DNA of 64,000 bases from Paenibacillus sp. FSL R7-0273 (lineage in GTDB: Bacteria > Bacillota > Bacilli > Paenibacillales > Paenibacillaceae), in the NCBI RefSeq assembly GCF_000758625.1, contig NZ_CP009283.1, forward strand, positions 6,838,501 to 6,902,500, written 5' to 3'. The position numbers and the translations under genes are program-made. Each line of letters begins with the position of its first letter. Position 1 is the first letter of the stretch. This document shows, piece by piece, positions 47,415 through 55,718 of the stretch. The notes beneath the pieces were generated by a model, which searched no databases, was not told where the DNA came from, and was given only the letters and a program-made list of their open reading frames with translations.

Positions 47415-48641
47415 TTGCGGGACAATAACAATAAGCAGCCAACTTTTGCCTCTCTAAAATGGTTTAACTTTTTTGTATACGGAACAGTCGTTTTGTTCAC
47501 CAGCTTTTTTCCGCTTTATCTGCAGGATGTCGGCATGAACAAGCTTGAAATCGGCAGCCTGATGTCGGTGGGCGCGCTGGTCTCCATCGTAGCCAATCCG
47601 TTCTGGGGAATCTGGACCGACAAGTATCAGAATATCCGCAGGATCGTCCTTGTAATGCTTACCGGGACACTGGTGCTGTCGCAGCTTGTTTTTCAGGCCT
47701 ATACATATGAAACGATCTATATCTCCATCCTTTTTTTCTACTTTTTTCAGGGCCCGCTGTTCGCCCAGAGCAACACCATGATTCTCAGCTATATTGAGGA
47801 TACCGGACACCGCTTCAGCTCCTTCCGGCTGTGGGGGTCGCTGGGCTGGGCATTTACGGCTATTTTGGCCGGTCCGGTTATTGAATGGGCTGGGGTATCC
47901 GTGTTGTCTTATTTGTTTGCGGTACTGCTCGGTATGGCGATGCTCGCCCTGGTTGCGCTCCCGCGGCTGAGTCACTCCATCGGGATTGCGCCGCTGCCGT
48001 TCAAGGGCTTCCGGCATATTTTTTATAACCCGTTCTTTCTGTGCTTTATCTTCTTCGGTATCCTGGTGTCCATCCCCAATACGATGAACAACACCTTTGT
48101 ATCGCTGTATATAACGGAGCTTGGCGGCAGCAAAACCATGATCGGACTCGCCGTCTTCCTCTCCTCCATCCTGGAGATGGGCGTGCTGGTGCTGTGCGAC
48201 CGCTTCCTGAAGCGCAAAATATCCGTGCTTCTGGCCCTGCTGGCCGCGGTAAGCGCGCTGTTCCTGCTCCGCTGGGGACTGATGGCCGAGGCAACCGCCC
48301 CCGTTCAGGTGGCACTGATCCAGATTCTGCACTGCATCACCTTCGGCGGCTTCTTCTATGTCGGCACCCAGCTGACAATGCTGCTGGTTCCCCCCGCATA
48401 CCGTTCCTCGGGACAGGCACTGTATACGCTGACCTGGAGCGGCATCGCCGGCATTCTGGGCGGCGTGCTCGGAGGCTGGCTGTACCAGAACCTGGGCGCG
48501 CAGAGCATGTACCAGTCCGGTGCCTTCCTCGCCTTTATTGGAACGTGCGGCTTCGGCCTGATGGCGCTGTTCGTCATCCGCGGCGGCTACCGTCCGAATG
48601 CCCAGGAGGAGCTGGAGGAGCTGGAGGAGCTGGAGAATTGA
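47415..48641 (+). CDS. MFS transporter (MFS_1-like)
   Basis: Twelve-helix major facilitator protein of about 408 aa. The conserved loop after helix 2 reads NPFWGIWTDKYQNIRR. TTG 47415 (MRDNNNKQPTF) is chosen because AAAGGAG lies 8 nt upstream; the frame is open back to 47256 but has no ribosome site there. The C terminus is a short acidic repeat, EELEELEELEN. Substrate unknown; resembles LacY/nucleoside-type members. Confidence 0.82.
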   Translation: MRDNNNKQPTFASLKWFNFFVYGTVVLFTSFFPLYLQDVGMNKLEIGSLMSVGALVSIVANPFWGIWTDKYQNIRRIVLVMLTGTLVLSQLVFQAYTYETIYISILFFYFFQGPLFAQSNTMILSYIEDTGHRFSSFRLWGSLGWAFTAILAGPVIEWAGVSVLSYLFAVLLGMAMLALVALPRLSHSIGIAPLPFKGFRHIFYNPFFLCFIFFGILVSIPNTMNNTFVSLYITELGGSKTMIGLAVFLSSILEMGVLVLCDRFLKRKISVLLALLAAVSALFLLRWGLMAEATAPVQVALIQILHCITFGGFFYVGTQLTMLLVPPAYRSSGQALYTLTWSGIAGILGGVLGGWLYQNLGAQSMYQSGAFLAFIGTCGFGLMALFVIRGGYRPNAQEELEELEELEN

Positions 48642-48660
48642 AGCTGGCCACACCCGGTCA

Positions 48661-48752
48661 TTGACGCCGTTAACCAGCGGATTTTATAATCAGAATAAAA
48701 CGGACGAAGAACGTCCCGTACTCCAAGCTTATTGGGGTGCGGGACTTTTTTT
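48661..48752 (+). promoter_or_regulatory. Promoter and terminator/attenuator leader before nuclease-like gene
   Basis: TTGACG (48661-48666), 18 bp, TATAAT (48685-48690) lies just after the MFS stop. The predicted transcript runs at once into a 14-bp terminator stem (48713-48726 with 48732-48745) and T7. A competing small hairpin, GGACG (48702-48706) with CGTCC (48712-48716), takes part of the terminator 5' arm. The element may simply end the MFS transcript, but no other promoter precedes the next gene. Confidence 0.55.
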
Positions 48753-48782
48753 ATATTTTTGTATGCAGGGGGAGATTTATAA

Positions 48783-49463
48783 ATGGGATTTGCTGAAGAG
48801 CACGAGAAGTGGCTGAACCGCCATAAGCGGAGGAGAACCGGCGAACGTCTGGATCGTCTGGAGCGGGGGCACGGGCATGGGGAGAAGTTATTTGCAGAGC
48901 GGGTGTGGTGGCCGTTATTCGGGGATTTCAAACATCTTCATCCAGAGTATGAGGTTTCCGATTGGCGCGGCCGTCCTTACTTTGTTGACTATGTCTGGAA
49001 GCCGGGGCAGGTTAAGTTTGCGATCGAAATCAAGGGCTATGGCCCCCATGTACAGAACACCGACCGGACCAGATACCGGCAGGAGCTGAACAGGGAAACT
49101 TATCTGCAGATTGCAGGGTATCGTGTGCTCGCGGTGCCGTATGATGATCTGGAGTCTTCACCGGAGCTGACTATATCGTTATGTAAAACTTTATTTTTTC
49201 CGTGTCTGCTGCAAAAATCCGGAGACGGGCTCAGCAAATATACAAAACTGGAGCGGGAAATCCTGCGGCTCGCAGCATGCTCGGACGGAATCATCCGGCC
49301 TGTTGACTTAGTACATGGTCTCGCGGCTGATCCAAAAACGATCAAAAGGCATATTACTCAATTGTGCGAAAAAGGCAGGCTGAAGCCCGTCCTGAGCTCA
49401 AGTGGCAGCCGAATTCGTAAATATGAGTATATTCATAATATGTTGGATAATGATTTATGGTAG
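48783..49463 (+). CDS. Endonuclease-like (DUF559-type) protein with C-terminal winged helix
   Basis: 226 aa, not recognised beyond domain level. The middle (about 50-125) looks like a restriction-endonuclease fold: YFVDYVWKPGQVKFAIEIKGYG gives a D...ExK arrangement, followed by RQELNRETYLQIAGYRVLAVPYDDL as in DUF559/Vsr-like nucleases. The C-terminal 75 residues resemble a winged helix (LEREILRLAAC, PKTIKRHITQLCEKGRL). Ribosome site GGGGGAG. Possible role in DNA repair or defence; no methylase or partner is nearby. Confidence 0.6.
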   Translation: MGFAEEHEKWLNRHKRRRTGERLDRLERGHGHGEKLFAERVWWPLFGDFKHLHPEYEVSDWRGRPYFVDYVWKPGQVKFAIEIKGYGPHVQNTDRTRYRQELNRETYLQIAGYRVLAVPYDDLESSPELTISLCKTLFFPCLLQKSGDGLSKYTKLEREILRLAACSDGIIRPVDLVHGLAADPKTIKRHITQLCEKGRLKPVLSSSGSRIRKYEYIHNMLDNDLW

Positions 49464-49483
49464 TAGTTAGCGGGTTAGGTAGA

Positions 49484-50010
49484 TGGGCTCATTAGTGGGA
49501 GTTTTCCCTCTATTCCTACGCTTAGCATGGCAAAGCGAGCTCGTTAGTGGGATTTTTCCCCTCTATTCCTGCTTTCAGCATGGCAAAGCAGGCTCGTTAG
49601 TGGGATTTTTCCCTCTATTCCTACGCTCAGCAGGGCAACGCGGGCTCATTCCTGCTTTCAGCATGGCAAAGCGGGCTCGTTAGTGGGAGTTTTCCCTCTA
49701 TTCCTGCGATCAGCAGGGCAAAGCAGGCTCGTTAGTGGGATTTTCCCCTCTATTCCTACGCTCAGCAGGGCAACGCGGGCTCATTAGTGGGATTTTTCCC
49801 TCTATCCCTGTGCTCAGCATGGCAAAGCGAGCTCGTTAGTGGGATTTTCCCCTCTATTCCTACGCTCAGCATGGCAAAGCGAGCTCGTTAGTGGAATTTT
49901 TCCCTCTATCCCTGTGCTCAGCAGGGCAAAGCGAGCTCGTTAGTGGGAGTTTTCCCTCTATTCCTACGCTCAGCATGGCAAAGCGAGCTCGTTAGTGGAA
50001 TTTTTCCCTT
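49484..50010. repeat. 52-bp tandem repeat array
   Basis: Ten TTAGTGG boxes at 49492, 49544, 49597, 49680, 49732, 49784, 49836, 49888, 49940 and 49992: a 52-bp period with one 53 step and one 83-bp step that holds a truncated unit. Each unit has the dyad TAGTGGGA/TCCCTCTA and a CAGCATGGCAAAGC part. In the second half, units of type TATTCCTACGCTCAG and TATCCCTGTGCTCAG partly alternate, giving a 104-bp higher order. The period is not a multiple of three, and no unique spacers exist. Confidence 0.9.
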
Positions 50011-50085
50011 TCATTCATACCAGCAGCAGGCCGCCGGCCCGCAAGGCTGCTGTCACCATGCGGAAGCAGGAAACAAACAGGCCGC

Positions 50086-50128
50086 AAAAAGGCTGTCCCC
50101 GTCATCGCAAGACAACAGGGACAGCCTA
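50086..50128 (-). terminator. glnS terminator
   Basis: AGGCTGTCCC / GGGACAGCCT, 10 bp, then TTTT on the minus strand, right after the glnS stop. Confidence 0.9.
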
Positions 50129-50141
50129 TTATTATGCAGCC

Positions 50142-51842
50142 TTATTTGCCAGGCTGGAATGAGCTTTTCAGCGATACGACCAGGTTGAACACGAGGTGTT
50201 CAGGGGTCGAATATTTGCTGTCCACGTTAAAGTAGCCGTGGCGGAAGAACTGGAACTTGTCCTGCGGCACGCTGTCCTTCAGACCCGGCTCGACGAAGCC
50301 CTGCAGGATCTGCAGTGAGTTCGGGTTGAGCTGATCAAGGAAGGTTGGCTCCGGCTTGCCGGCAGACACCTCAAGGCCTTCAACCTCAGCCTCGGCATCA
50401 GCCTCTTCAGCCGAGATCAGCGGCTCATACAGGCGGAACTCCGCCGGAACAGCCTGACTGGCATCGACCCAGTGCAGGGTGCCTTTGACTTTACGGCCGG
50501 TAAAGCCGCTGCCGCTTCTTGTCTCCGGATCATAGGTGCAATGCAGCTCCACCACTTCGCCGTTCTCATCCTTAATGAAGTCGTTACATTTGATGAAGTA
50601 GGCGTTCTTCAGGCGCACCTCATTGCCAGGGAAGAGGCGGAAGTATTTGTTCGGCGGCACTTCCATGAAGTCATCGCGTTCAATGTAGATTTCACGGGAG
50701 AACGGAATCTGGCGGTTGCCCATTTCCGGATTCTCCACATTGTTCTCAATCTCAAAATACTCCGTCTGGCCTTCCGGATAATTCGTAATCACGACCTTCA
50801 GCGGCCGCAGCACCGACATGGTCCGCGGCACGGTCAGCTTCAGATCCTCACGGATAAAATGCTCCAGCATCTGCAGGTCCACGAGGCCCTGGCTTTTGGA
50901 GATCCCCGTCTCATGTACAAAGTTGCGGATCGCTTCCGGCGTATAGCCGCGGCGGCGCAGTCCGGAGATGGTCGGCATACGCGGATCATCCCAGCCGTCG
51001 ACATGGCCTTCATCCACCAGCAGCTTCAGCTTGCGCTTGCTGGTCACCGTCTGGGCCAGATTAAGACGGCCGAACTCATACTGATGCGGCGCAGCCGGCA
51101 TCTCGCATTCAGCGATAACCCAGTCGTAGAACGGGCGCTGGTCCTCGAACTCCAGGGAGCACAGGGAGTGGGTCACGGCTTCAATAGCATCCTCCAGCGG
51201 ATGGGCAAAGGTATACATCGGGTAGATACACCAGGCATCGCCTGTATTATGGTGATGGGTATGCGAAATCCGGTAGATAACCGGGTCGCGCAGGTTAATA
51301 TTCGGCGAAGCCATGTCAATCTTGGCACGCAGCACCTTTTCCCCGTCCTTGAATTCACCTGCACGCATACGCCGGAACAGGTCAAGACTCTCTTCGCTGC
51401 TGCGCTCGCGGTACGGGCTGTTTTTGCCGGGCTCAGTCAGTGTGCCGCGCAGCTCACGGATCTGATCGGCGGACAGGTCGTCCACATAGGCTTTGCCTTT
51501 TTGGATCAGCAGCTCGGCCCGTTCATACATCTCGTTAAAATAGTCGGACGCAAAACGCAGCTCCTCCCACTCATAACCGAGCCACTTCACATCCTCCTTG
51601 ATGGAGTTCACATATTCCGTATCCTCTTTTAGCGGATTGGTGTCGTCGAAGCGCAGGTTTGTTTTGCCGCCGAATTCATCAGCCAGTGTAAAGTTAATCC
51701 AGATCGCCTTGGCATGTCCGATATGTAAATAACCGTTCGGCTCCGGCGGAAAGCGGGTGACCACTTCTTGTACTTTACCTGAGCTCAAATCTTCGGTAAT
51801 AATATTCTTAATGAAATTGGAGGGGGTTCCACGGTTCTCCAC
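50142..51842 (-). CDS. glnS: Glutamine--tRNA ligase
   Basis: Class I synthetase charging tRNA-Gln directly. The HIGH-type motif is in [19 protein letters not shown], the KMSKS-type loop in [16 protein letters not shown], and the C-terminal anticodon-binding barrels follow. GTG 51842 ([10 protein letters not shown]) has GAGAGG 9 nt upstream; TTG at 51851 is too close to it. 566 aa, without the YqeY domain found fused in some Bacillota. Most Bacilli instead use the GatCAB route, so the gene was probably acquired in this lineage. Confidence 0.95.
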   Translation of the reverse strand: MENRGTPSNFIKNIITEDLSSGKVQEVVTRFPPEPNGYLHIGHAKAIWINFTLADEFGGKTNLRFDDTNPLKEDTEYVNSIKEDVKWLGYEWEELRFASDYFNEMYERAELLIQKGKAYVDDLSADQIRELRGTLTEPGKNSPYRERSSEESLDLFRRMRAGEFKDGEKVLRAKIDMASPNINLRDPVIYRISHTHHHNTGDAWCIYPMYTFAHPLEDAIEAVTHSLCSLEFEDQRPFYDWVIAECEMPAAPHQYEFGRLNLAQTVTSKRKLKLLVDEGHVDGWDDPRMPTISGLRRRGYTPEAIRNFVHETGISKSQGLVDLQMLEHFIREDLKLTVPRTMSVLRPLKVVITNYPEGQTEYFEIENNVENPEMGNRQIPFSREIYIERDDFMEVPPNKYFRLFPGNEVRLKNAYFIKCNDFIKDENGEVVELHCTYDPETRSGSGFTGRKVKGTLHWVDASQAVPAEFRLYEPLISAEEADAEAEVEGLEVSAGKPEPTFLDQLNPNSLQILQGFVEPGLKDSVPQDKFQFFRHGYFNVDSKYSTPEHLVFNLVVSLKSSFQPGK

Positions 51843-51901
51843 AGCTATCAACCTCTCGTTCTGTAATGTTACTGCGTCCTTGTATGAACATGTTTCCTAT
51901 T

Positions 51902-51930
51902 AATATACCCGTTAACCGGAGAATGATCAA
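51902..51930 (-). promoter_or_regulatory. glnS promoter
   Basis: TTGATC, 17 bp, TATATT on the minus strand; leader of about 50 nt. No T-box features are seen. Confidence 0.6.
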
Positions 51931-51964
51931 TGAATTGGCTAACGGAGCGCTCTCCCGGGGTACT

Positions 51965-51994
51965 TTGACTTCACTCCGGGCGATAGAGTAGCAT
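51965..51994 (+). promoter_or_regulatory. Possible promoter of DUF2164-rimL-like pair
   Basis: TTGACT, 18 bp, TAGCAT, about 55 bp before the DUF2164 gene. Confidence 0.4.
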
Positions 51995-52048
51995 GGGAAG
52001 CATAACGCTTTTATATTATCATTTTGCTGAAAAAGGGGGCTCATTTCA

Positions 52049-52294
52049 ATGAAGCCAATCAAGCTGCCCAAAGAGCAGCGCGATCTCATCACCGAGAACA
52101 TCCGCAGCTACTTTGAAGCGGAGCGCGGCGAAACGATCGGCCATCTCGCAGCGGACAATCTGCTGGAATTTTTCCTGAAGGAGCTCGGGCCGGCCATCTA
52201 TAACGGGGCGCTCAGCGACTGCCGGACCCTTGCTGTACAGCGCATGCAGTCACTGGAAGAGGATATTTACGCCCTCGAATGGAAAAAGCGTTAA
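52049..52294 (+). CDS. DUF2164 family protein
   Basis: Small soluble protein, 81 aa, mostly helical and acidic. IKLPKEQRDLITENIRSYFE and DNLLEFFLKELGPAIYNGALSD are typical of the DUF2164 family, whose role is unknown. Ribosome site AAAGGGGG. Followed after 39 bp by an acetyltransferase gene, probably in one transcript. Confidence 0.85.
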   Translation: MKPIKLPKEQRDLITENIRSYFEAERGETIGHLAADNLLEFFLKELGPAIYNGALSDCRTLAVQRMQSLEEDIYALEWKKR

Positions 52295-52333
52295 GCAGCA
52301 TACCGGCCCCGTGCCGTAAGAGGAGGCAGCCGC

Positions 52334-52882
52334 ATGTTTAACTATGTCATTGATGATGAGCTTGTGCTGAAGCTGCTGATGCCCGAGCACGCACGCCCGA
52401 TGTTCGCGCTGGTCGAGCGCTCACGGCTGCGGCTGCGGCAGTGGCTGCCCTGGGTAGACGGTGTAAGTGAAGAGGCGCATATTGCCGCCTTCATCAAAAA
52501 TGCCGTCAGGCAGGGCAGCGAAAACGGCGGGTTCACCGCCGGACTGTGGGTCCGCGGAGAGCTTGCCGGCATCATCGGGTATCACGAAATCGACTGGCCG
52601 AGCCGTTCAGCCGGCATCGGCTACTGGCTGGGCGAAGGCTACGAGGGCAACGGCTATATGACCAGTGCCTGCAGGGTGTTTGTCGATTATGCCCTGCTGG
52701 AAATGGAGCTGAACCGGATCGAAATCCGCTGTGCGACCGGCAACAAACCAAGCCGGGCCATTCCCGAACGGCTGGGCTTCGTGTTCGAGGGTGTGCTCCG
52801 CCAGTCAGAGAAGCTGCCGCACGGCTATGTGAACCATGCCGTCTACGGCCTGCTGCGCAGTGAGTGGAAGCTGCTCGGCTGA
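52334..52882 (+). CDS. RimL/RimJ-type GNAT acetyltransferase
   Basis: 182 aa. The pattern LRLRQWLPWVDG, then IGYWLGEGYEGNGYMTSACR (motif A) and LNRIEIRCATGNKPSRAIPERLGFVFEGVLR, is that of RimL/YdaF proteins, which acetylate N-terminal or other amines of ribosomal proteins and other substrates. Ribosome site GAGGAGGCAG. The true substrate is not known from sequence. Confidence 0.88.
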   Translation: MFNYVIDDELVLKLLMPEHARPMFALVERSRLRLRQWLPWVDGVSEEAHIAAFIKNAVRQGSENGGFTAGLWVRGELAGIIGYHEIDWPSRSAGIGYWLGEGYEGNGYMTSACRVFVDYALLEMELNRIEIRCATGNKPSRAIPERLGFVFEGVLRQSEKLPHGYVNHAVYGLLRSEWKLLG

Positions 52883-52930
52883 AGCTTGCGCGCATGCCGC
52901 GCACAGCATACTTCGCCGCATACACAAGGA

Positions 52931-52964
52931 AACAGCCTGGGGGCTTAGCCACCCAGGCTGTTTT
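52931..52964 (+). terminator. Terminator after rimL-like gene
   Basis: AACAGCCTGGG / CCCAGGCTGTT, an 11-bp stem, followed by TTG. Nearly symmetrical, so it may also serve the minus strand. Confidence 0.75.
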
Positions 52965-53145
52965 GCTGCTTCAAGGCAGCAGCCGCTGCAAGCCGCAGTC
53001 TCTCCTGCACAGTGCCTGCGCTGCAGCCTTTCACGGCAGCTTCCACAGGAAGCTGCCTCTCCCTCACCTGCCTGCAGCTGCTCTGCTTTCCTCCTGCGGC
53101 TTAGCGCTGGCCGGCATTCCGGCTATGTACGGAATCCCGCAGGCT

Positions 53146-53784
53146 CTACGCCCGCTCCAGCCATTTCTTGAAGTCATCGCGGATCTCATCGGTCAGCGCG
53201 CCAAGCTCAGCCAGCTCCCTGAGATCTGTCTTATCCTTCCGTCCGACCTCCATCGCCTTGAGCACTCGCCGGACTGTATAATCTCCCTCACCGGACTCAA
53301 CCTTTACAACAGGGTCGCCGGCACCAACCGCGCCTTCACGCAGCACGCGGAAATAAAAGCCGCTGTACCCGGTGGACAGCACCTTGGCCGGCATGTCATT
53401 TGCGCCGTGCTTCTGCGAAAGCTTAAAGCACGGGAAGCGCGGCTGGCTGACCTGCAGCAGGGCTGTACCAATCTCGTACACATCACCGATACAGACCTCT
53501 GTCTCCAGCAGCCCGCTTACCGTAATATTCTCACCAAAGGCGGAATACGCCAGCTTTTTGCCGAGGTGCTCCTCCCAAAACGTATAATGCTCGATCGGGT
53601 AGACACAGACTGCCCGGTTAACACCCCCGTGATTGATGAGATCCGCCTGGCCGTCACCGTCGAAGCCCAAAGCGTGGAGCCGTACCGGCCCTTCCGCAGG
53701 CAGCTTGTAAATCCCTGTCTCCAGCGGCTTGCCGCGGTAATCTACCGTTACAGGCTTGCCTACATTAAGCGAAATGACTTCCAT
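53146..53784 (-). CDS. MOSC domain protein, YiiM-like
   Basis: MOSC domains bind sulfur or molybdenum cofactor; YiiM-type proteins reduce N-hydroxylated compounds with that cofactor. INHGGVNRAVCVYP, FGENITVSGL and VSQPRFPCFKL with the conserved cofactor Cys are present, then a C-terminal three-helix segment. ATG 53784 (MEVISLNVGK) has GGAGGGAATC upstream, so 53799 is less likely. 212 aa. Adds to the molybdenum-related genes of the window. Its start overlaps the end of the next GNAT gene by 20 bp. Confidence 0.88.
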   Translation of the reverse strand: MEVISLNVGKPVTVDYRGKPLETGIYKLPAEGPVRLHALGFDGDGQADLINHGGVNRAVCVYPIEHYTFWEEHLGKKLAYSAFGENITVSGLLETEVCIGDVYEIGTALLQVSQPRFPCFKLSQKHGANDMPAKVLSTGYSGFYFRVLREGAVGAGDPVVKVESGEGDYTVRRVLKAMEVGRKDKTDLRELAELGALTDEIRDDFKKWLERA

Positions 53785-54295
53785 TCTGATTCCCTCCATT
53801 CAGCATACAGCCCATAAAAACCTCATCAACATATTGCCCGCCCAGGTAAAATTCTTCCTTCAGCCGGCCTTCTTCCTCAAAGCCGCATTTACGGTAAAAA
53901 GCAAGCGCCGGCTTATTGCTCGACAGCACACGCAGCCGCAGCTTACGGATGCCATGCGCTGCCGCATGCTGTTTGATCGCTTCTATCAGCCTGCTGCCGA
54001 TCCCCTGGCGCTGAAACTGCGGATCGATCGCGATGTTCACCTCGCAGACATGACGGTTGCTCTCCATGCCGCTGGGACAGCCAAAGCCGACATAGCCGCA
54101 CAGCTCACCATTCTGCAGCGCCACAAGCTGGGAGCCCGGCGGTGCATGCAGCAGATAATCCTCACGGGAACGCCACATTAACGGTCCCGGTGTTGTATCT
54201 TCTGTCCAGATCATATTATCAAGCAGGATCAGCTCACGCACATCCCTGAATTCCGAGGGCCGGATCGTGAGCGAGCCTTCATTAATTTGCTGCAT
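53765..54295 (-). CDS. GNAT family N-acetyltransferase
   Basis: 176 aa. Motif A is VNIAIDPQFQRQGIGSRLIEAI and motif B is LRLRVLSSNKPALAFYRKCGFEEEGRLKEEF, a complete acetyltransferase fold. Substrate unknown. It precedes the MOSC gene with a 20-bp overlap, so the two are translationally linked; a functional tie is not evident. Confidence 0.88.
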   Translation of the reverse strand: MQQINEGSLTIRPSEFRDVRELILLDNMIWTEDTTPGPLMWRSREDYLLHAPPGSQLVALQNGELCGYVGFGCPSGMESNRHVCEVNIAIDPQFQRQGIGSRLIEAIKQHAAAHGIRKLRLRVLSSNKPALAFYRKCGFEEEGRLKEEFYLGGQYVDEVFMGCMLNGGNQNGSHFA

Positions 54296-54361
54296 AGCTC
54301 CTCAACCCCTTGCCTTTTGCTCTAAATTCCCGCTCCTTGTGCCGGAGCCCAGCTTTATCCA

Positions 54362-55576
54362 TTATACCGCATTTTGCTCCAGATTACGGGCTGGCCGGTT
54401 AACATAGGCATGGATCACAAAAAATCCGACTGCCAGCACCGCCATGCCGCAGGCAAGCCATCCGGTGGGCGCAAGCCCGCCCCGGTCAAACAGGCCGCCC
54501 ATCAGGGCCGGGCCGATCACTCTGCCGGCTGCCCCGATCCCGCCGCTGAGTCCCATATAGAACGGGGCGTTACGGCCGGCGGTATCTGCAATAAAGGCCG
54601 GGGTTGCCGGCGAGATCAGCATCTCACCTAGCGTCGCCAGAACCATCGCCAGCACAAGGCCCGGATAGCTCGGCATCAGCAGAATGACCCCATACCCGCT
54701 CAGGTAAAATACAGCGCTTGCCGTCATCTGGGCATTGGAAGTACCGGCGAACCAGCGTTTAATCAGGCTTATCACCGGCTGGGCGGCAAAGATCAGGATG
54801 CCGTTAAGCGTCCAGAGAAAGCTGTAGAGGCTTTTGGACCAGCCCTCCGAAATAATAAACGGGGAAACTCCCGTATTCCAGACAGAGTTGCCGACCAGCA
54901 GAAACATGGTTCCCAGCGACAGATAGAGGTACAGCCGGGTATTGCCCGCCAGCTTCCAGCCTGACTGCTCCCGGGTCCGGGCTTTGTGCGGCACCTCCTG
55001 CACCGGATGGCTGGTGATTTTACGCAAATACACCAGGAAAAACACAGCAAAAATGGCTGAGGTCAGCCCGTTCATCACAAAGCTCAGCATATAGGAGATA
55101 TCCGCGAGAAATCCGCTGAGTATCGTGCCGAGCGCCACTCCGATATTATTGGCTACATAAATAATATTGAACAGCTCACCGCGCCGCTCAGCGAAACGGA
55201 AGCCGACAAAAGCCTGGATGGCAGGCTGGGCCATCGAATTAAACAGGCCGACAAGTCCCATAACGACCATAAATAAATACCAGTTTGAGCTGGATACAGG
55301 CAGTGCGAACAGGGCCATTGCATTCATAGCCAGCGCACCGACAATCAGGCGTTTAACCCCCAGCTTATGATAGAGCGAGCCGCCCAGCAGCTGTCCGGCG
55401 ATGCCTCCGAAGGACTGGATCGCGATAACGATCCCTGCATCCTGCATACTGCGTCCGAGCTCCTCAAATACATACATCGTTACCAGTGGCCACATGAGTG
55501 CACTGCCGGTCGCATTAACCAGGCTTGCAATCAGAAATACTTTGATCTCCCTAGGATAGTCCTGCAAAAACTTCAT
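54362..55576 (-). CDS. MFS transporter, multidrug type
   Basis: 404 aa, twelve hydrophobic helices. SFGGIAGQLLGGSLYHKLGVKR is the loop motif between helices 2 and 3, and GLFNSMAQPAIQAFVGFRFAERRGELFN lies near helix 4-5. Resembles the MdtH/YfmO-like drug exporters of bacilli. Single gene; specificity unknown. Confidence 0.85.
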   Translation of the reverse strand: MKFLQDYPREIKVFLIASLVNATGSALMWPLVTMYVFEELGRSMQDAGIVIAIQSFGGIAGQLLGGSLYHKLGVKRLIVGALAMNAMALFALPVSSSNWYLFMVVMGLVGLFNSMAQPAIQAFVGFRFAERRGELFNIIYVANNIGVALGTILSGFLADISYMLSFVMNGLTSAIFAVFFLVYLRKITSHPVQEVPHKARTREQSGWKLAGNTRLYLYLSLGTMFLLVGNSVWNTGVSPFIISEGWSKSLYSFLWTLNGILIFAAQPVISLIKRWFAGTSNAQMTASAVFYLSGYGVILLMPSYPGLVLAMVLATLGEMLISPATPAFIADTAGRNAPFYMGLSGGIGAAGRVIGPALMGGLFDRGGLAPTGWLACGMAVLAVGFFVIHAYVNRPARNLEQNAV

Positions 55577-55718
55577 AGCTTGTCTTTCATCCCCTGTTAC
55601 TTATATGTCGTCAATTCATCCAGTATCATCCCAAAACAGGGTGAAGGGCAAGCTTTCACACTACCGCTTTATCGCGTTATTCCAGTATAGAATTATCAGT
55701 GCCGTATTGCGTTGATAA

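Noticed and set aside
47454..48653. Minus-strand 399-codon frame opposite the MFS gene
   Set aside because: Gln/His/Glu-rich translation typical of an antisense frame; no ribosome site.
49483..49683. Short repetitive plus-strand peptide
   Set aside because: It is a translation of the 52-bp repeats, whose period shifts frame at each unit.
49484..50010. CRISPR array
   Set aside because: Units are contiguous and alike over their whole 52 bp, with no unique spacers and no cas genes nearby.
50472..51632. Plus-strand 386-codon frame opposite glnS
   Set aside because: Antisense shadow of glnS.
51843..52048. T-box leader before glnS
   Set aside because: No conserved T-box sequence or terminator pair; an ordinary promoter with a short leader explains the region.
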